This document shows positions 34,058 through 43,143 of a stretch of DNA of 64,000 bases, in pieces. Position numbers and translations under genes: made by a program. The stretch's first letter is position 1. Every line of letters starts with the position of its first letter. The stretch lies in assembly GCF_030209445.1 (NCBI RefSeq), contig NZ_JARVSD010000024.1, positions 1-64,000 on the forward strand. Direction: 5' to 3'. The stretch comes from Promicromonospora sp. MEB111. Its GTDB lineage: Bacteria > Actinomycetota > Actinomycetes > Actinomycetales > Cellulomonadaceae. The notes under the pieces were generated by a model. It searched no databases. It was not told the origin of the DNA and saw nothing but the letters and a program-made list of their open reading frames with translations.

Positions 34058-34122
34058 TCGTCGAGTGCTGGGTATGTGTAGCTTCCCGGCCCTGGGAACA
34101 ACACATACCCGGCACTCGACGA
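34058..34122. terminator. Long hairpin after the sugar operon (family B, copy 2)
   Basis: A 22-bp stem with one G-T wobble (34058-34079 with 34101-34122; arm TCGTCGAGTGCTGGGTATGT then GT). The loop holds a further hairpin TTCCC (34083-34087) with GGGAA (34094-34098). The outer 17 bases match the 25853 copy (CGTYGAGTGCTGGRTAT). It starts 6 bp after the GH3 stop. No T-tract. Confidence 0.85.
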
Positions 34123-34149
34123 GGGGCGAGGGGGTGGGAGGATGGAGCG

Positions 34150-34506
34150 GTGCGCATCGACGTCTGGCTGTGGGCGGTGCGGCTGACCAAGAGCCGGTCG
34201 GTCGCGGCGGAGCTGTGCCGGAGCGGCCGGGTCCGGATCAACGACAAGGTGGCCAAGCCGTCGGCGTCCGTCGCCGTCGGCGACCGGGTGACGTGGCGCG
34301 ACCCGCTCCGGGACCGGGACATCGAGGTCGTCGAGCTGCTGCTCAAGCGCGTGGGAGCACCCCTGGCGGTCAAGGCGTACCTGGACCACAGCCCCGCCCT
34401 GCCGACGCGGGTGGAGCGCGAGGCCGTCGGGCTGCGCGACCGCGGCACCGGGCGGCCCACCAAGCGGGAGCGGCGCGACATCGACCGGCTGCGCGGACGG
34501 CGCTGA
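34150..34506 (+). CDS. S4-domain RNA-binding protein, Hsp15-like
   Basis: A 118-residue basic protein with an N-terminal S4 fold: MRIDVWLWAVRLTKSRSVAA, then GRVRINDKVAKPSASVAVGD. The tail is Arg/Lys-rich (RDRGTGRPTKRERRDIDRLR). This matches Hsp15/YabO-type proteins, which bind stalled 50S subunits carrying nascent tRNA. The GTG start at 34150 lies behind GGAGGATGGAG. It appears to be monocistronic, between a long hairpin and the protease gene. Confidence 0.85.
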   Translation: MRIDVWLWAVRLTKSRSVAAELCRSGRVRINDKVAKPSASVAVGDRVTWRDPLRDRDIEVVELLLKRVGAPLAVKAYLDHSPALPTRVEREAVGLRDRGTGRPTKRERRDIDRLRGRR

Positions 34507-34662
34507 GAGCGCTTCCCCCCGCCGGGAGCCCGAACGGGTGATTTCTGGCAATTTAAGCGGTCTGCGGGCGGTCCGGCCGCTAGTGTGCGGCTGTCTTCCC
34601 TGCCGTGGCCGGCGGGGTCTCCGCCCGTGACGGGGCACCCCTCACCCTTTCGGAGCGGCCCT

Positions 34663-37600
34663 ATGTCTCGTCGCACGTTAGTGACCCGCGCCGTCGCCTC
34701 CGCGGCGACCGTCGCGTTCCTCGCCTCCCCGGCCGCGGCCGTCGCGGCGCCCGACCCCGCCGACGACGGCGGACCGTCGTCCCGGCCCGCCGCGGCCCCG
34801 CAGGTGGCGCGCGGCGCCGTCGACCCGGCGGACAAGATCACCACCGCGGCCACCAAGGCGTTCCGCGCCGAGGAAGAGACCGACTTCTGGCTGCGGTTCG
34901 CCGGCGAGACCGACCTGTCGGCGGCCGGCGGCATCACGAGCTGGTCCGAGCGCGGCGACTACGTGTACGAGACCCTCAAGGCGGCCGCCGAGGCGTCCCA
35001 GGAGCAGGCGATCGCCGCCCTGGAGGAGTCCGGCACCGAGTACACCTCGTACTGGGCCACCAACGCGATCCTCGTCGAGGACGGCTCGCTCGAGCTGGCG
35101 ACCGACCTCGCGGCGGACGCGCAGGTCCTGGAGGTGCGCCCGACGACGCGCCACGCGCTCGAGGAGCCCGAGTCGACGGACGGCGCCGTGCCCGACGCGG
35201 CGGCCACCTCGACGTACGGCATCAAGGCGATCAACGCCGACGACATGTGGGCCGAGGGCTTCACCGGCGACGGCATCGTCGTGGCCGGCCTGGACACCGG
35301 CGTGAGCCGCACCCACCCGGCGCTGTCCGCGCAGTACCGCGGCGCGACGTCGGGCAGCAACTACAACTGGTTCGACTCCACGGGCGCCGGCGCCACCAGC
35401 CCCCGGGACGACGACGGGCACGGCACGCACACCATGGGCACCATGGTCGGCACCGACGACGGCGCGATGAACATCGGCGTCGCCCCCGGTGCGCAGTGGA
35501 TCGCGGCGAACGGCTGCGCCGACGACTGCGCGGACGCCACGCTCATCGCGTCCGGTCAGTGGCTCCTGGCGCCGACCCGTCTCGACGGCACCGGCGCCGA
35601 CCCGGCCAAGCGCCCGCACGTCGTGAACAACTCGTGGGGCCTGTCGCTGTCGAGCGACCCGTTCATGGAGGACGTCATCGGCGCCTGGGAGGCGGCGGGC
35701 ATCTTCAGCACCTGGTCCAACGGCAACGACGGCGAGTTCGGCTGCGAGTCCTCCGGCAGCCCGGGCTCGCGGCAGGCGTCGTACTCGGTCGGCGCGTTCA
35801 CGCCCACGGGCGCCATCGCCCCGTGGTCCTCGCGCGGTCCGGGGCAGAGCGGCACCGTGAAGCCCGACATCGCCGCGCCCGGAGGGTCGGTCCGTTCGGC
35901 CGTCCCCGGCGGCGGGTACGAGCAGTGGGACGGCACCTCGATGGCCGCACCGCACGTCGCGGGCGCCGTCGCGCTCCTGTGGGACGCCGTGCCGGCGCTG
36001 GTGGGCAACGTGCCCGCCACCCGCGCGCTCCTGGACGGCTCCGCCAAGGACGTGAACGACACCTCCTGTGGCGGGAACGCCGACGACAACAACGTGTGGG
36101 GCGAGGGCAAGCTCGACGTCCTCGCGGCGTACGAGGCGGCGCAGGGGCAGACGTTCGCCGCCACGCCCGCACCCGTGATCCACGCGATCGAGCCCTCTGT
36201 GGGCGGCGCGCTGGTCGTGGACCCGGACCCGGTCTGGGACCCGGTGGCCGACTTCACCTACCAGTGGCGTCGTGACGGCGCGATGATCTCCGGCGCGAAC
36301 AGGTTCCTGTACCAGCCGCAGCCGGCGGACGCGGGCGCGCGCATCACCGTGACCGTCGTCGGCTCCGCCGAGGGCTACCTGCCGACCGCGGTGACCAGCG
36401 AGCCCACCGAGCCCATCGGCATCGGTGACCTCGCCTCCACCGCCCCGACGATCAGCCCGACCGCCAAGGTGGGCACCACCCTCTACGCGAAGTCGGGCGC
36501 CTGGACCTCGGGCACCACGTTCACGTACCAGTGGTTCGCGAACGGCGCGGCGATCTCCGGCGCCACCGGCTTCACCTTCGTGCCCACCAGCACGCACCGC
36601 GGCAAGCAGCTGACCGTCACGATCTCCGGCAAGCGGGCGGGCTACACGCCCGAGTCGCGCACGAGCCCGGCCGTCACGGTGGGCTACGGCGCGTTCGTGA
36701 TGGCCGCGCCGCGCATCTCCGGGATGTCCTACCCGGGCGCCACCGTGTCCGCGGTCGCCCCGCCGGCCACGCCCGCGCGCACCACCACCACGTACCAGTG
36801 GAAGGTCGACGGCAAGAACATCTCCGGCGCGACGAGGTCGACGTTCAAGATCCCTGCGTCGTACGACGGGCGCAAGCTCACGGTGACCGTGACGGGCAAG
36901 CGCCCGGGCATCTCGACGAAGTCCGTGACCTCGGCCCACTCCACGGTCGACGCCAAGTTCTCGGCGTCGCCCACGCCGACCATCTCGGGCAGCGCCCGGG
37001 TAGGTGCGAAGCTCACGGTCAAGACCGGTACCTGGAAGCCGTCGCCCGCGTTCACCTACCAGTGGCTCGCCGACGGCGTCCCGATCTCGGGCGCCACCAG
37101 CTCGTCGTACACCGTCAAGGGCCCGCAGCTCGGCAAGAAGATCTCGGTGGTGGTGACCGCCCGGAAGTTCGGGTACGCGACCGTCGTCCGGACCGGTGGC
37201 CCCACCGGCGCCGTCGCCAAGCCGGCCGCGGTGATCCCCGCGAACGGCGGGTACCTCGTGGGCAGCGGCAGCGTCCCCGCGGGCACCTACGTGGCCCAGG
37301 CGGGCACGCGCTTCTGCTCCTGGCAGCGTGAGTCCCGCTCGGAGGTCCTGGGCTGGGACTACGGGTTCGGCCAGCGGATCGCCACCGTGAAGTCGACCGA
37401 CTACGGCTTCTGGTCCGACGACTGCGGCGCGTGGAGCAAGTACTACTCGGGTATGGCGGCGCCGAAGACGCGCACGTTCAACAACGGCGTCTACGTGCTC
37501 GGCGACCAGCTCCAGCGCGGCACCTACGTGACCACCGGTCCGGCCGACGGGGAGGGGGGCGGCTGCTACTACGCGATCATGAAGGAGTTCACCGCCGACG

Positions 37601-37716
37601 CGAACCGTGACCAGCTCGTGGAGTACGCCTCGGTGACCGAGCCGACGACGGTCACGCTGCCGTCGACGGCCAAGGGGTTCGAGACGGGCAACTGCACCTG
37701 GCAGCGGGTGAGCTGA
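34663..37716 (+). CDS. Secreted subtilisin-family (S8) serine protease with Ig-like repeats
   Basis: A 1017-residue exported protein. Signal peptide about residues 1-29 (ending AVAA), a pro-domain of about 150 residues, then the catalytic domain with D211 (LDTGVSRTHP), H253 (GHGTHTMGT), the NNSWG oxyanion region and S426 (GTSMAAPH). Residues from about 503 to 855 are four repeats with TYQW-DG-ISGAT-F cores, a bacterial Ig-like fold used in cell-surface proteins. The last 160 residues hold two related units (GGYLVGSGSVPAGTYVAQAG and GVYVLGDQLQRGTYVTTGP), with Cys pairs that suggest disulfides. The start was moved to ATG 34663 because it begins the signal peptide. Confidence 0.92.
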   Translation: MSRRTLVTRAVASAATVAFLASPAAAVAAPDPADDGGPSSRPAAAPQVARGAVDPADKITTAATKAFRAEEETDFWLRFAGETDLSAAGGITSWSERGDYVYETLKAAAEASQEQAIAALEESGTEYTSYWATNAILVEDGSLELATDLAADAQVLEVRPTTRHALEEPESTDGAVPDAAATSTYGIKAINADDMWAEGFTGDGIVVAGLDTGVSRTHPALSAQYRGATSGSNYNWFDSTGAGATSPRDDDGHGTHTMGTMVGTDDGAMNIGVAPGAQWIAANGCADDCADATLIASGQWLLAPTRLDGTGADPAKRPHVVNNSWGLSLSSDPFMEDVIGAWEAAGIFSTWSNGNDGEFGCESSGSPGSRQASYSVGAFTPTGAIAPWSSRGPGQSGTVKPDIAAPGGSVRSAVPGGGYEQWDGTSMAAPHVAGAVALLWDAVPALVGNVPATRALLDGSAKDVNDTSCGGNADDNNVWGEGKLDVLAAYEAAQGQTFAATPAPVIHAIEPSVGGALVVDPDPVWDPVADFTYQWRRDGAMISGANRFLYQPQPADAGARITVTVVGSAEGYLPTAVTSEPTEPIGIGDLASTAPTISPTAKVGTTLYAKSGAWTSGTTFTYQWFANGAAISGATGFTFVPTSTHRGKQLTVTISGKRAGYTPESRTSPAVTVGYGAFVMAAPRISGMSYPGATVSAVAPPATPARTTTTYQWKVDGKNISGATRSTFKIPASYDGRKLTVTVTGKRPGISTKSVTSAHSTVDAKFSASPTPTISGSARVGAKLTVKTGTWKPSPAFTYQWLADGVPISGATSSSYTVKGPQLGKKISVVVTARKFGYATVVRTGGPTGAVAKPAAVIPANGGYLVGSGSVPAGTYVAQAGTRFCSWQRESRSEVLGWDYGFGQRIATVKSTDYGFWSDDCGAWSKYYSGMAAPKTRTFNNGVYVLGDQLQRGTYVTTGPADGEGGGCYYAIMKEFTADANRDQLVEYASVTEPTTVTLPSTAKGFETGNCTWQRVS

Positions 37717-37726
37717 CGTCGCTACC

Positions 37727-37768
37727 GTCAGGCCTGCAGGTCACCGAGGGGTGACCTGCAGGCCTGAC
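37727..37768. terminator. Long perfect hairpin after the protease gene (family A, copy 3)
   Basis: A 19-bp perfect stem (37727-37745 with 37750-37768) and a GAGG tetraloop, 10 bp after the protease stop. The arm reads GTCAG-GCCTG-CAGGTC-ACC. It keeps the same outer and inner blocks as the 12718 and 20657 copies with a different, still paired, middle. A short CTGTTT follows. Confidence 0.87.
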
Positions 37769-37809
37769 CTGTTTGCCGAGACCCGTCCGCACGGAGACCT
37801 GGAGGCACG

Positions 37810-38205
37810 TTGGCCGACACGTGGCACCCCGGCATCCGGCGCGACGTCCTGCCCGGCAGGTCCGAGGCCGAGCTCGCAGGGCTCTCGCTCGGCGCGACGG
37901 TGGCCGGGATGACCGCCGCCGTCCTCGTGCTGGTCCTGCTCTTCCTCGATGCGGGGCTCTGGGTCTGGGCGCTGGTGCCCTCAGCGGTCGCCGTCGCCGG
38001 GATCGCAGCGGGCGGCCTGCTCGACCGGTCGGCGGCCCGGCGGCAGGTGCGGGAGGCGCGGGCCGGGTACACGACCGTCGCGACCCAGCAGACCGACCTG
38101 GAGCACGTCGACGCCCGGACGGGTCTGCTCGTGCGGCACGCGGGCGAGCTCCTCACCACCTACGAGCTCCAGGTGCGGCTCAGCAGGGTCCGGGCGGCGC
38201 GGTAG
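37810..38205 (+). CDS. Hypothetical two-helix membrane protein
   Basis: A 131-residue protein I do not recognise. It has two hydrophobic segments (about residues 32-48 and 50-70) and a soluble, charged C-terminal half ([17 protein letters not shown]...) that is probably helical. The start is TTG 37810 behind GGAGG, which gives a plausible cytosolic N-terminus; an alternative start is ATG 37888 within the frame. The dipeptidase gene starts 10 bp after its stop, so the two are probably cotranscribed. Confidence 0.55.
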   Translation: MADTWHPGIRRDVLPGRSEAELAGLSLGATVAGMTAAVLVLVLLFLDAGLWVWALVPSAVAVAGIAAGGLLDRSAARRQVREARAGYTTVATQQTDLEHVDARTGLLVRHAGELLTTYELQVRLSRVRAAR

Positions 38206-38215
38206 CGTCGCCCGC

Positions 38216-39355
38216 ATGACGACCGCAGACCGCCTCGCCGCGCTCCTCGAGAAGCACCCCGTCTGGGACGGGCACAACGACCTCCCGTGGGAGCTGCGCG
38301 AGCAGTCGTCCTACGACCTCGACGCGGTCGACATCGCCCAGCGGCTCACCACCACCCACACGGACCTGCCCCGGCTGCGCGACGGCGGCGTGGGCGCCCA
38401 GTTCTGGTCCGTGTACGTGCCCTCGAAGCTCCAGGGCGGCGCCGCCGTGACGGCCACGCTCGAGCAGGTCGACTGCGTGCACCGTCTGGCCGAGAGGTAC
38501 CCGGACAGCCTGCGGCTCGCCCGCACGGCCGCCGACGTCGAGCAGGCCTGGAGCGACGGCCGCATCGCGAGCCTCATGGGCGCCGAGGGCGGCCACTCGA
38601 TCGACGGGTCGCTGGGCGTGCTGCGCATGCTGCACGCCCTCGGCGTGCGCTACATGACCCTCACGCACAACGACAACGTGCCGTGGGCGGACTCCGCCAC
38701 CGACGAGGAGGTGCTGGGCGGCCTCTCGCCGTTCGGTGAGGACGTGGTGCGCGAGATGAACCGCATCGGCATGCTGGTGGACCTCTCGCACACCTCCGCG
38801 GGCACCATGCGGCACGCGCTGCGGGTCACGTCGGCCCCCGTGATCTTCAGCCACTCCAGCGCCCGCGCCGTCTGCGACGTCCCCCGCAACGTGCCCGACG
38901 ACGTGCTCGGCACCCTCGCCGCCAACGGTGGCGTGTGCATGGTGACGTTCGTGCCGCAGTTCGTGTCGCCCGCCGTGGCGGAGTGGCGGGCCGAGGGCGC
39001 CCGGGCCGCCGTGGAGGAGGGGATCGCGAACACGGACCTCGGGGCGTTCGAGCCGTTCATGGCGCGGTGGCGCGACGAGCACCCGCAGCCGCGCAGCACC
39101 CTGTCCGACGTCGTCGCGCACGTCGAGCACGTCCGGGAGGTCGCCGGCGTCGACCACGTGGGCCTCGGCGGCGACCACGACGGCACGCCCAACCTGCCCG
39201 AGGGCCTGGAGGACGTCACGGGCTACCCGCGCCTGCTCGCGGCCCTGGCGGACAACGGCTGGTCCGACGCCGACCTCGGCAAGCTGACCAGCGGCAACAC
39301 GCTGCGGGTGCTGCGTGACGCGGAGTCGGTGGCGGCCCGGACCGTGGTGGGCTGA
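38216..39355 (+). CDS. M19-family dipeptidase (membrane dipeptidase type)
   Basis: A 379-residue zinc dipeptidase of the renal dipeptidase family. Metal ligands are H and D in [11 protein letters not shown] near residue 19, E in [11 protein letters not shown] near 123, H in [11 protein letters not shown] near 190 and H in [10 protein letters not shown] near 211. [13 protein letters not shown] near 318 adds the conserved Asp. It hydrolyses dipeptides, including D-residue-containing or dehydro forms. There is no signal peptide, so it acts in the cytosol. ATG 38216 starts just ahead of the metal motif. Confidence 0.92.
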   Translation: MTTADRLAALLEKHPVWDGHNDLPWELREQSSYDLDAVDIAQRLTTTHTDLPRLRDGGVGAQFWSVYVPSKLQGGAAVTATLEQVDCVHRLAERYPDSLRLARTAADVEQAWSDGRIASLMGAEGGHSIDGSLGVLRMLHALGVRYMTLTHNDNVPWADSATDEEVLGGLSPFGEDVVREMNRIGMLVDLSHTSAGTMRHALRVTSAPVIFSHSSARAVCDVPRNVPDDVLGTLAANGGVCMVTFVPQFVSPAVAEWRAEGARAAVEEGIANTDLGAFEPFMARWRDEHPQPRSTLSDVVAHVEHVREVAGVDHVGLGGDHDGTPNLPEGLEDVTGYPRLLAALADNGWSDADLGKLTSGNTLRVLRDAESVAARTVVG

Positions 39356-39356
39356 C

Positions 39357-39629
39357 TCAGCTCGGGAGCTGGACCACCTTGCGCTGGAAGCCCAGGGCCA
39401 CCTTCTGCAGCGACTCGAGCGGTTCCTGCTCGTTGTGGTAGCTGATCTGCCGCAGCATCGACCCGGACGACGCGAGCAGCGCGACGATCACGTCGCGTGC
39501 GTCCTCGCGCGTCTCGAGCGCCTCCTGCAACAGGTCCTGGACGTGAGGTGATCTGAGACCGTCCTCCTCGGGATCGAGCAGCGCTGTCAGGAGCGCGATC
39601 GACAACGAGCTCCCGTGGATGCTTGCCAT
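39357..39629 (-). CDS. Hypothetical small soluble protein
   Basis: A 90-residue protein of unknown function with no cysteine, no signal and a mostly helical, acidic middle (LLDPEEDGLRSPHVQDLLQE, ETREDARDVIVALLASSGS). The ATG at 39629 follows GGGGGAGA and was preferred over a start 84 bp further upstream. It is convergent with the dipeptidase gene, 1 bp apart; no terminator is visible between them. Confidence 0.55.
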   Translation of the reverse strand: MASIHGSSLSIALLTALLDPEEDGLRSPHVQDLLQEALETREDARDVIVALLASSGSMLRQISYHNEQEPLESLQKVALGFQRKVVQLPS

Positions 39630-39673
39630 GGTGGTCTCCCCCGGTCGGGGCCCGGAGTCCCGGGCATCAGCCA

Positions 39674-39693
39674 CCCGCGGGCAGGCCCGCGGG
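39674..39693. repeat. GC-rich palindrome upstream of the small protein gene
   Basis: CCCGCGGGC (39674-39682) is inverted as GCCCGCGGG (39685-39693) with two bases between. It lies 45 bp upstream of the small protein start, inside the 220-bp gap 39630-39849. It could be an operator or a leader hairpin. Apart from this and the hairpin at 39804 I see nothing else in the gap. Confidence 0.5.
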
Positions 39694-39803
39694 GTACTCG
39701 TCCGATGCCCCACCCCCTGTGGCCTCGGCCGTGCACCCTTGTGTACCGCACGTCAGGGCGTCGCGCCTGTTGACAGGGGCGAATTGCTGCGGCCCGCCGA
39801 TGA

Positions 39804-39822
39804 GATTCCGCTGTGCGGAATC
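39804..39822 (-). terminator. Hairpin terminator after the GNAT gene
   Basis: A perfect 8-bp stem GATTCCGC/GCGGAATC (39804-39811 with 39815-39822) and 3-nt loop, 28 bp beyond the stop of the minus-strand GNAT gene. Confidence 0.6.
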
Positions 39823-39849
39823 GTTCGTGCGGAGATCGGCGGTGCGCGG

Positions 39850-40401
39850 CTAGCCGTGCAGGATGAGCTGGAACACGACGTGGTCCTGCCACTCGCCGGC
39901 GATCTTGAGGTAGCTGGGCGCGAACCCGATCTGCTCGAAGCCGACCTGCGTCAGCACCGCCTGCGACGCCGTGTTGTGCGGCAGCGTGGCCGCCTGCAGG
40001 CGGTGCAGGCCCAGCTCGTCCCGGGCATGGGCCACGAGCGCCTCGACGGCCCGGGTCATCAGGCCGCGCCCGGTGAACCCGGCGTCCAGCCAGTAGCCGA
40101 GGTGCCCGTTCTCGAAGGCCCCGTGCACCACGTCGGTGAGGTTCAGCCGGCCCACGATCAGGCCGTCCGACTCGAGCACGGTGTACAGCGCGCGGCCGGT
40201 CGAGTTCTCCAGGACCTGGGTCCACAGGCGCTCCCGGTGCCAGTCGGCGGTGTAGAACTCCTCGGGCCGCTCGGGCTCCCACGGGGCGAGGTGCTCTCGG
40301 TTGCGGGCATAGGCGTCGGCGAGTGCGACGGCATCGTCCTTGCTGAGCTCGCGCAGCACGACGTCGGCCGTCAGGGCGGCATGGAAGGGCATGCTGCTCA
40401 C
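39850..40401 (-). CDS. RimJ/RimL-like GNAT acetyltransferase
   Basis: A 183-residue single-domain GNAT. LRELSKDDAVALADAYARN opening, acetyl-CoA region GYWLDAGFTGRGLMTRAVE near residue 100 and HRLQAATLPHNTASQAVLTQ near 135 match the ribosomal-protein-serine/alanine acetyltransferase group (RimJ/RimL/YdaF). The glycine-rich loop is FTGRGLM. GTG start at 40401 behind AGGA. It is divergent from dnaK; the HspR operator sites lie in the shared gap, so it may also respond to heat shock (inference). Confidence 0.85.
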   Translation of the reverse strand: MSSMPFHAALTADVVLRELSKDDAVALADAYARNREHLAPWEPERPEEFYTADWHRERLWTQVLENSTGRALYTVLESDGLIVGRLNLTDVVHGAFENGHLGYWLDAGFTGRGLMTRAVEALVAHARDELGLHRLQAATLPHNTASQAVLTQVGFEQIGFAPSYLKIAGEWQDHVVFQLILHG

Positions 40402-40437
40402 GATAATCCTGCCGGGAACTTTTCAGCCACGCCCGTA

Positions 40438-40458
40438 GTTGAGTGAAGTGGACTCAAC
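40438..40458. promoter_or_regulatory. HspR operator (HAIR element), distal copy
   Basis: TTGAGT-N7-ACTCAA (40439-40444 and 40452-40457) with flanking G/C that extend the symmetry. It matches the HspR-associated inverted repeat consensus CTTGAGT-N7-ACTCAAG. HspR, encoded four genes downstream, represses here under normal temperature with DnaK as co-repressor. Confidence 0.88.
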
Positions 40459-40499
40459 TTTGCGAGGGTCAGCTTGCTTCCTTGCGAGCACCGGCTTAA

Positions 40500-40520
40500 G
40501 TTGAGTGCAGCAGACTCAAT
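40500..40520. promoter_or_regulatory. HspR operator (HAIR element), proximal copy
   Basis: A second TTGAGT-N7-ACTCAA (40501-40506 and 40514-40519), 62 bp after the first and 24 bp before the dnaK start. CTTGCT (40473-40478) and TTAAGT (40496-40501), 17 bp apart, could be the promoter between the two operators; the -10 would then touch this site. Confidence 0.88.
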
Positions 40521-40542
40521 CTGTCGAAGGAAGGCAGCAGAC

Positions 40543-42408
40543 ATGGCACGCGCAGTAGGTATCGACCTCGGTACGACGAACTCGGTGGTGGCGGTCCTCG
40601 AGGGTGGGGAGCCCACCGTCATCGCCAACGCGGAGGGCTCGCGGACCACCCCGTCGGTGGTCGCGTTCTCCAAGACGGGCGAGGTCCTGGTCGGTGAGGT
40701 CGCCAAGCGGCAGGCCGTCACCAACGTGGACCGCACCATCTCCTCGGTCAAGCGCCACATGGGCACCGACTGGACGGTGGACATCGACGACAAGAAGTAC
40801 ACCGCGCAGGAGATCTCGGCCCGCATCCTGGGCAAGCTCAAGCGCGACGCCGAGGAGTACCTGGGCGAGCCCGTCACGGAGGCCGTGATCACGGTCCCGG
40901 CGTACTTCAACGACGCCGAGCGCCAGGCGACCAAGGACGCCGGCCAGATCGCCGGCCTGGACGTCAAGCGCATCGTCAACGAGCCCACCGCCGCCGCGCT
41001 GGCCTACGGCCTGGAGAAGGGCAAGGAGGACGAGCTCATCCTGGTCTTCGACCTCGGTGGCGGCACGTTCGACGTCTCCCTGCTCGAGGTGGGCAAGGAC
41101 GAGGACGACTTCTCGACCATCCAGGTGCGCGCCACCTCCGGCGACAACCGCCTCGGTGGTGACGACTGGGACCAGCGCGTCGTGGAGCACCTCATCAAGC
41201 AGGTGAAGAACTCCTCGGGCGTCGACCTGTCGAAGGACAAGATCGCCCTGCAGCGCCTCCGCGAGGCGGCCGAGCAGGCCAAGAAGGAGCTCTCGTCCGC
41301 GACGAGCACCAACATCTCGATGCAGTACCTCTCGATGAGCGAGAACGGCCCCATCCACCTGGACGAGAAGCTCACGCGCGCTCAGTTCCAGCAGATGACG
41401 CAGGACCTCATCGACCGCACCAAGGCGCCGTTCCACGCCGTGATCCGCGACGCCGGCATCTCCGTCTCCGACATCGACCACGTGGTGCTCGTGGGTGGTT
41501 CCACCCGCATGCCCGCCGTGACCGAGGTCGTCAAGGAGCTCACCGGTGGCCGCGAGCCCAACAAGGGCGTGAACCCGGACGAGGTCGTCGCCGTCGGCGC
41601 CGTGCTGCAGGCCGGTGTCATCTCCGGTGACCGCAAGGACGTCCTGCTGATCGACGTCACCCCGCTGTCCCTCGGCATCGAGACCAAGGGTGGCGTGATG
41701 ACCAAGCTCATCGAGCGCAACACCGCGATCCCGACCAAGCGCAGCGAGGTCTTCTCCACGGCGGACGACAACCAGCCGTCGGTCGCGATCCAGGTGTTCC
41801 AGGGCGAGCGCGAGTTCACCCGCGACAACAAGCCGCTGGGCGTCTTCGAGCTCACCGGCATCGCGCCGGCCCCGCGCGGCGTGCCGCAGATCGAGGTCAC
41901 CTTCGACATCGACGCGAACGGCATCGTGCACGTGTCCGCCAAGGACCGCGGTACGGGCATGGAGCAGTCGATGAAGATCACGGGCGGCTCCGCGCTCCCC
42001 AAGGACGACATCGACCGCATGGTCAAGGACGCCGAGCTGCACGCCGAGGAGGACAAGAAGCGGCGCGAGGAGGCGGACACCCGCAACCAGGCCGAGGCCT
42101 TCGCGTACTCCATGGAGAAGCAGATCGCGGACAACCGCGACAAGCTCCCGGCCGAGGTCGTCTCGGAGGTCGAGGCGGACATCGCCGCCGTGAAGTCCGC
42201 GCTCGAGGGTGAGGACGCCGACGCCGTGAAGAGCTCGTACGAGAAGCTCGGCGCGTCGTCGCAGAAGATCGGCGAGGCGCTGTACGCGGCCGAGCAGCCG
42301 GCGGCGCAGGGTGCCGAGGGCGCCCCGCAGACGGCGAACGCCCAGTCCGCCAAGGACGAGGACGTCGTGGACGCCGAGATCGTGGACGACGAGGACGAGC
42401 GCAAGTGA
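40543..42408 (+). CDS. dnaK: Molecular chaperone DnaK (Hsp70)
   Basis: A 621-residue chaperone. ATPase domain: [19 protein letters not shown] start, [17 protein letters not shown] near 120, [14 protein letters not shown] near 170 and [13 protein letters not shown] near 310. Substrate-binding domain from about 370, with [14 protein letters not shown] and a lid ending in an acidic tail ([12 protein letters not shown]). DnaK also acts as co-repressor of HspR. The start at ATG 40543 gives the standard [12 protein letters not shown] opening. grpE overlaps its stop by 4 bp. Confidence 0.98.
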   Translation: MARAVGIDLGTTNSVVAVLEGGEPTVIANAEGSRTTPSVVAFSKTGEVLVGEVAKRQAVTNVDRTISSVKRHMGTDWTVDIDDKKYTAQEISARILGKLKRDAEEYLGEPVTEAVITVPAYFNDAERQATKDAGQIAGLDVKRIVNEPTAAALAYGLEKGKEDELILVFDLGGGTFDVSLLEVGKDEDDFSTIQVRATSGDNRLGGDDWDQRVVEHLIKQVKNSSGVDLSKDKIALQRLREAAEQAKKELSSATSTNISMQYLSMSENGPIHLDEKLTRAQFQQMTQDLIDRTKAPFHAVIRDAGISVSDIDHVVLVGGSTRMPAVTEVVKELTGGREPNKGVNPDEVVAVGAVLQAGVISGDRKDVLLIDVTPLSLGIETKGGVMTKLIERNTAIPTKRSEVFSTADDNQPSVAIQVFQGEREFTRDNKPLGVFELTGIAPAPRGVPQIEVTFDIDANGIVHVSAKDRGTGMEQSMKITGGSALPKDDIDRMVKDAELHAEEDKKRREEADTRNQAEAFAYSMEKQIADNRDKLPAEVVSEVEADIAAVKSALEGEDADAVKSSYEKLGASSQKIGEALYAAEQPAAQGAEGAPQTANAQSAKDEDVVDAEIVDDEDERK

Positions 42409-43067
42409 CGGACGAGCACCAGCAGGGACCCCCCGAGCCCGAGGGCTCGGGGGAGCACCCCTTCCAGTTCACGGACAAGCGCAAGGTGAACGCCTCCGGC
42501 GACGAGGCGCAGCCGGTCGAGCCCGCTCCGGCGGACGAGACGGCCGAGCCCGAGGCCGCCGAGCCGTCCGCGCAGGACGCCAGGGACCCGCTGGCCGGGC
42601 TCGACTTCGAGCCCTCCGGTGAAGCCGCCGAGGCGTCCGAGGTCCTCAAGGCGAAGGCCGAGGCGGCGGAGCACCTGGACGCGCTGCAGCGCGAGCGGGC
42701 CAGCTTCACGAACTACCGCAACCGGGCGCTGCGCGACCAGGAGGCCGCGCGGGACCGGGGCGTGCAGGACGTGCTGGCGGCGCTGCTGCCCGTGCTCGAC
42801 GACGTCGAGCGCGCGAAGCAGCATGGCGAGCTGAGCGGTCCCATGGCGGCGATCGCGGAGAAGCTCGACCAGAGCCTGCAGAAGTTCGGCGTCGAGCGGT
42901 TCGGCAAGGTGGGGGAGGAGTTCGACCCCACCCTGCACGAGGCGCTCATGCACTCGACCGACGCGGACGCGACGGCCGCCACGGTGAACCTCGTGGTGGA
43001 GCCCGGGTACAAGATCGGCGACAAGGTGGTCCGGGCGGCGCGCGTGGGCGTCGTCGGACCGGAGTAG
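42405..43067 (+). CDS. grpE: Nucleotide exchange factor GrpE
   Basis: A 220-residue cochaperone that opens the DnaK nucleotide site. An acidic, disordered N-terminal 75 residues precede the coiled coil ([20 protein letters not shown]) and the beta domain with [20 protein letters not shown] near residue 165 and [20 protein letters not shown] at the end. GTG start inside the dnaK stop (GTGA). A strong hairpin separates it from dnaJ. Confidence 0.95.
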   Translation: MTDEHQQGPPEPEGSGEHPFQFTDKRKVNASGDEAQPVEPAPADETAEPEAAEPSAQDARDPLAGLDFEPSGEAAEASEVLKAKAEAAEHLDALQRERASFTNYRNRALRDQEAARDRGVQDVLAALLPVLDDVERAKQHGELSGPMAAIAEKLDQSLQKFGVERFGKVGEEFDPTLHEALMHSTDADATAATVNLVVEPGYKIGDKVVRAARVGVVGPE

Positions 43068-43074
43068 TCCCGTT

Positions 43075-43120
43075 CCCGGTGGCCGGGCCCGACCCTGACA
43101 GGGCGGGCCCGGCCGCCGGG
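43075..43120 (+). promoter_or_regulatory. Strong intra-operon hairpin between grpE and dnaJ
   Basis: A 17-bp stem with one wobble (43075-43091 with 43104-43120; arm CCCGGTGGCCGGGCCCG), topped by three further C-G pairs. It starts 8 bp after the grpE stop and ends 23 bp before the dnaJ start. It probably attenuates or marks an RNA-processing point, so that dnaJ and hspR are made at a lower level than dnaK and grpE. Confidence 0.75.
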
Positions 43121-43143
43121 AGCACACTGCGGAAGGAGGTGCC

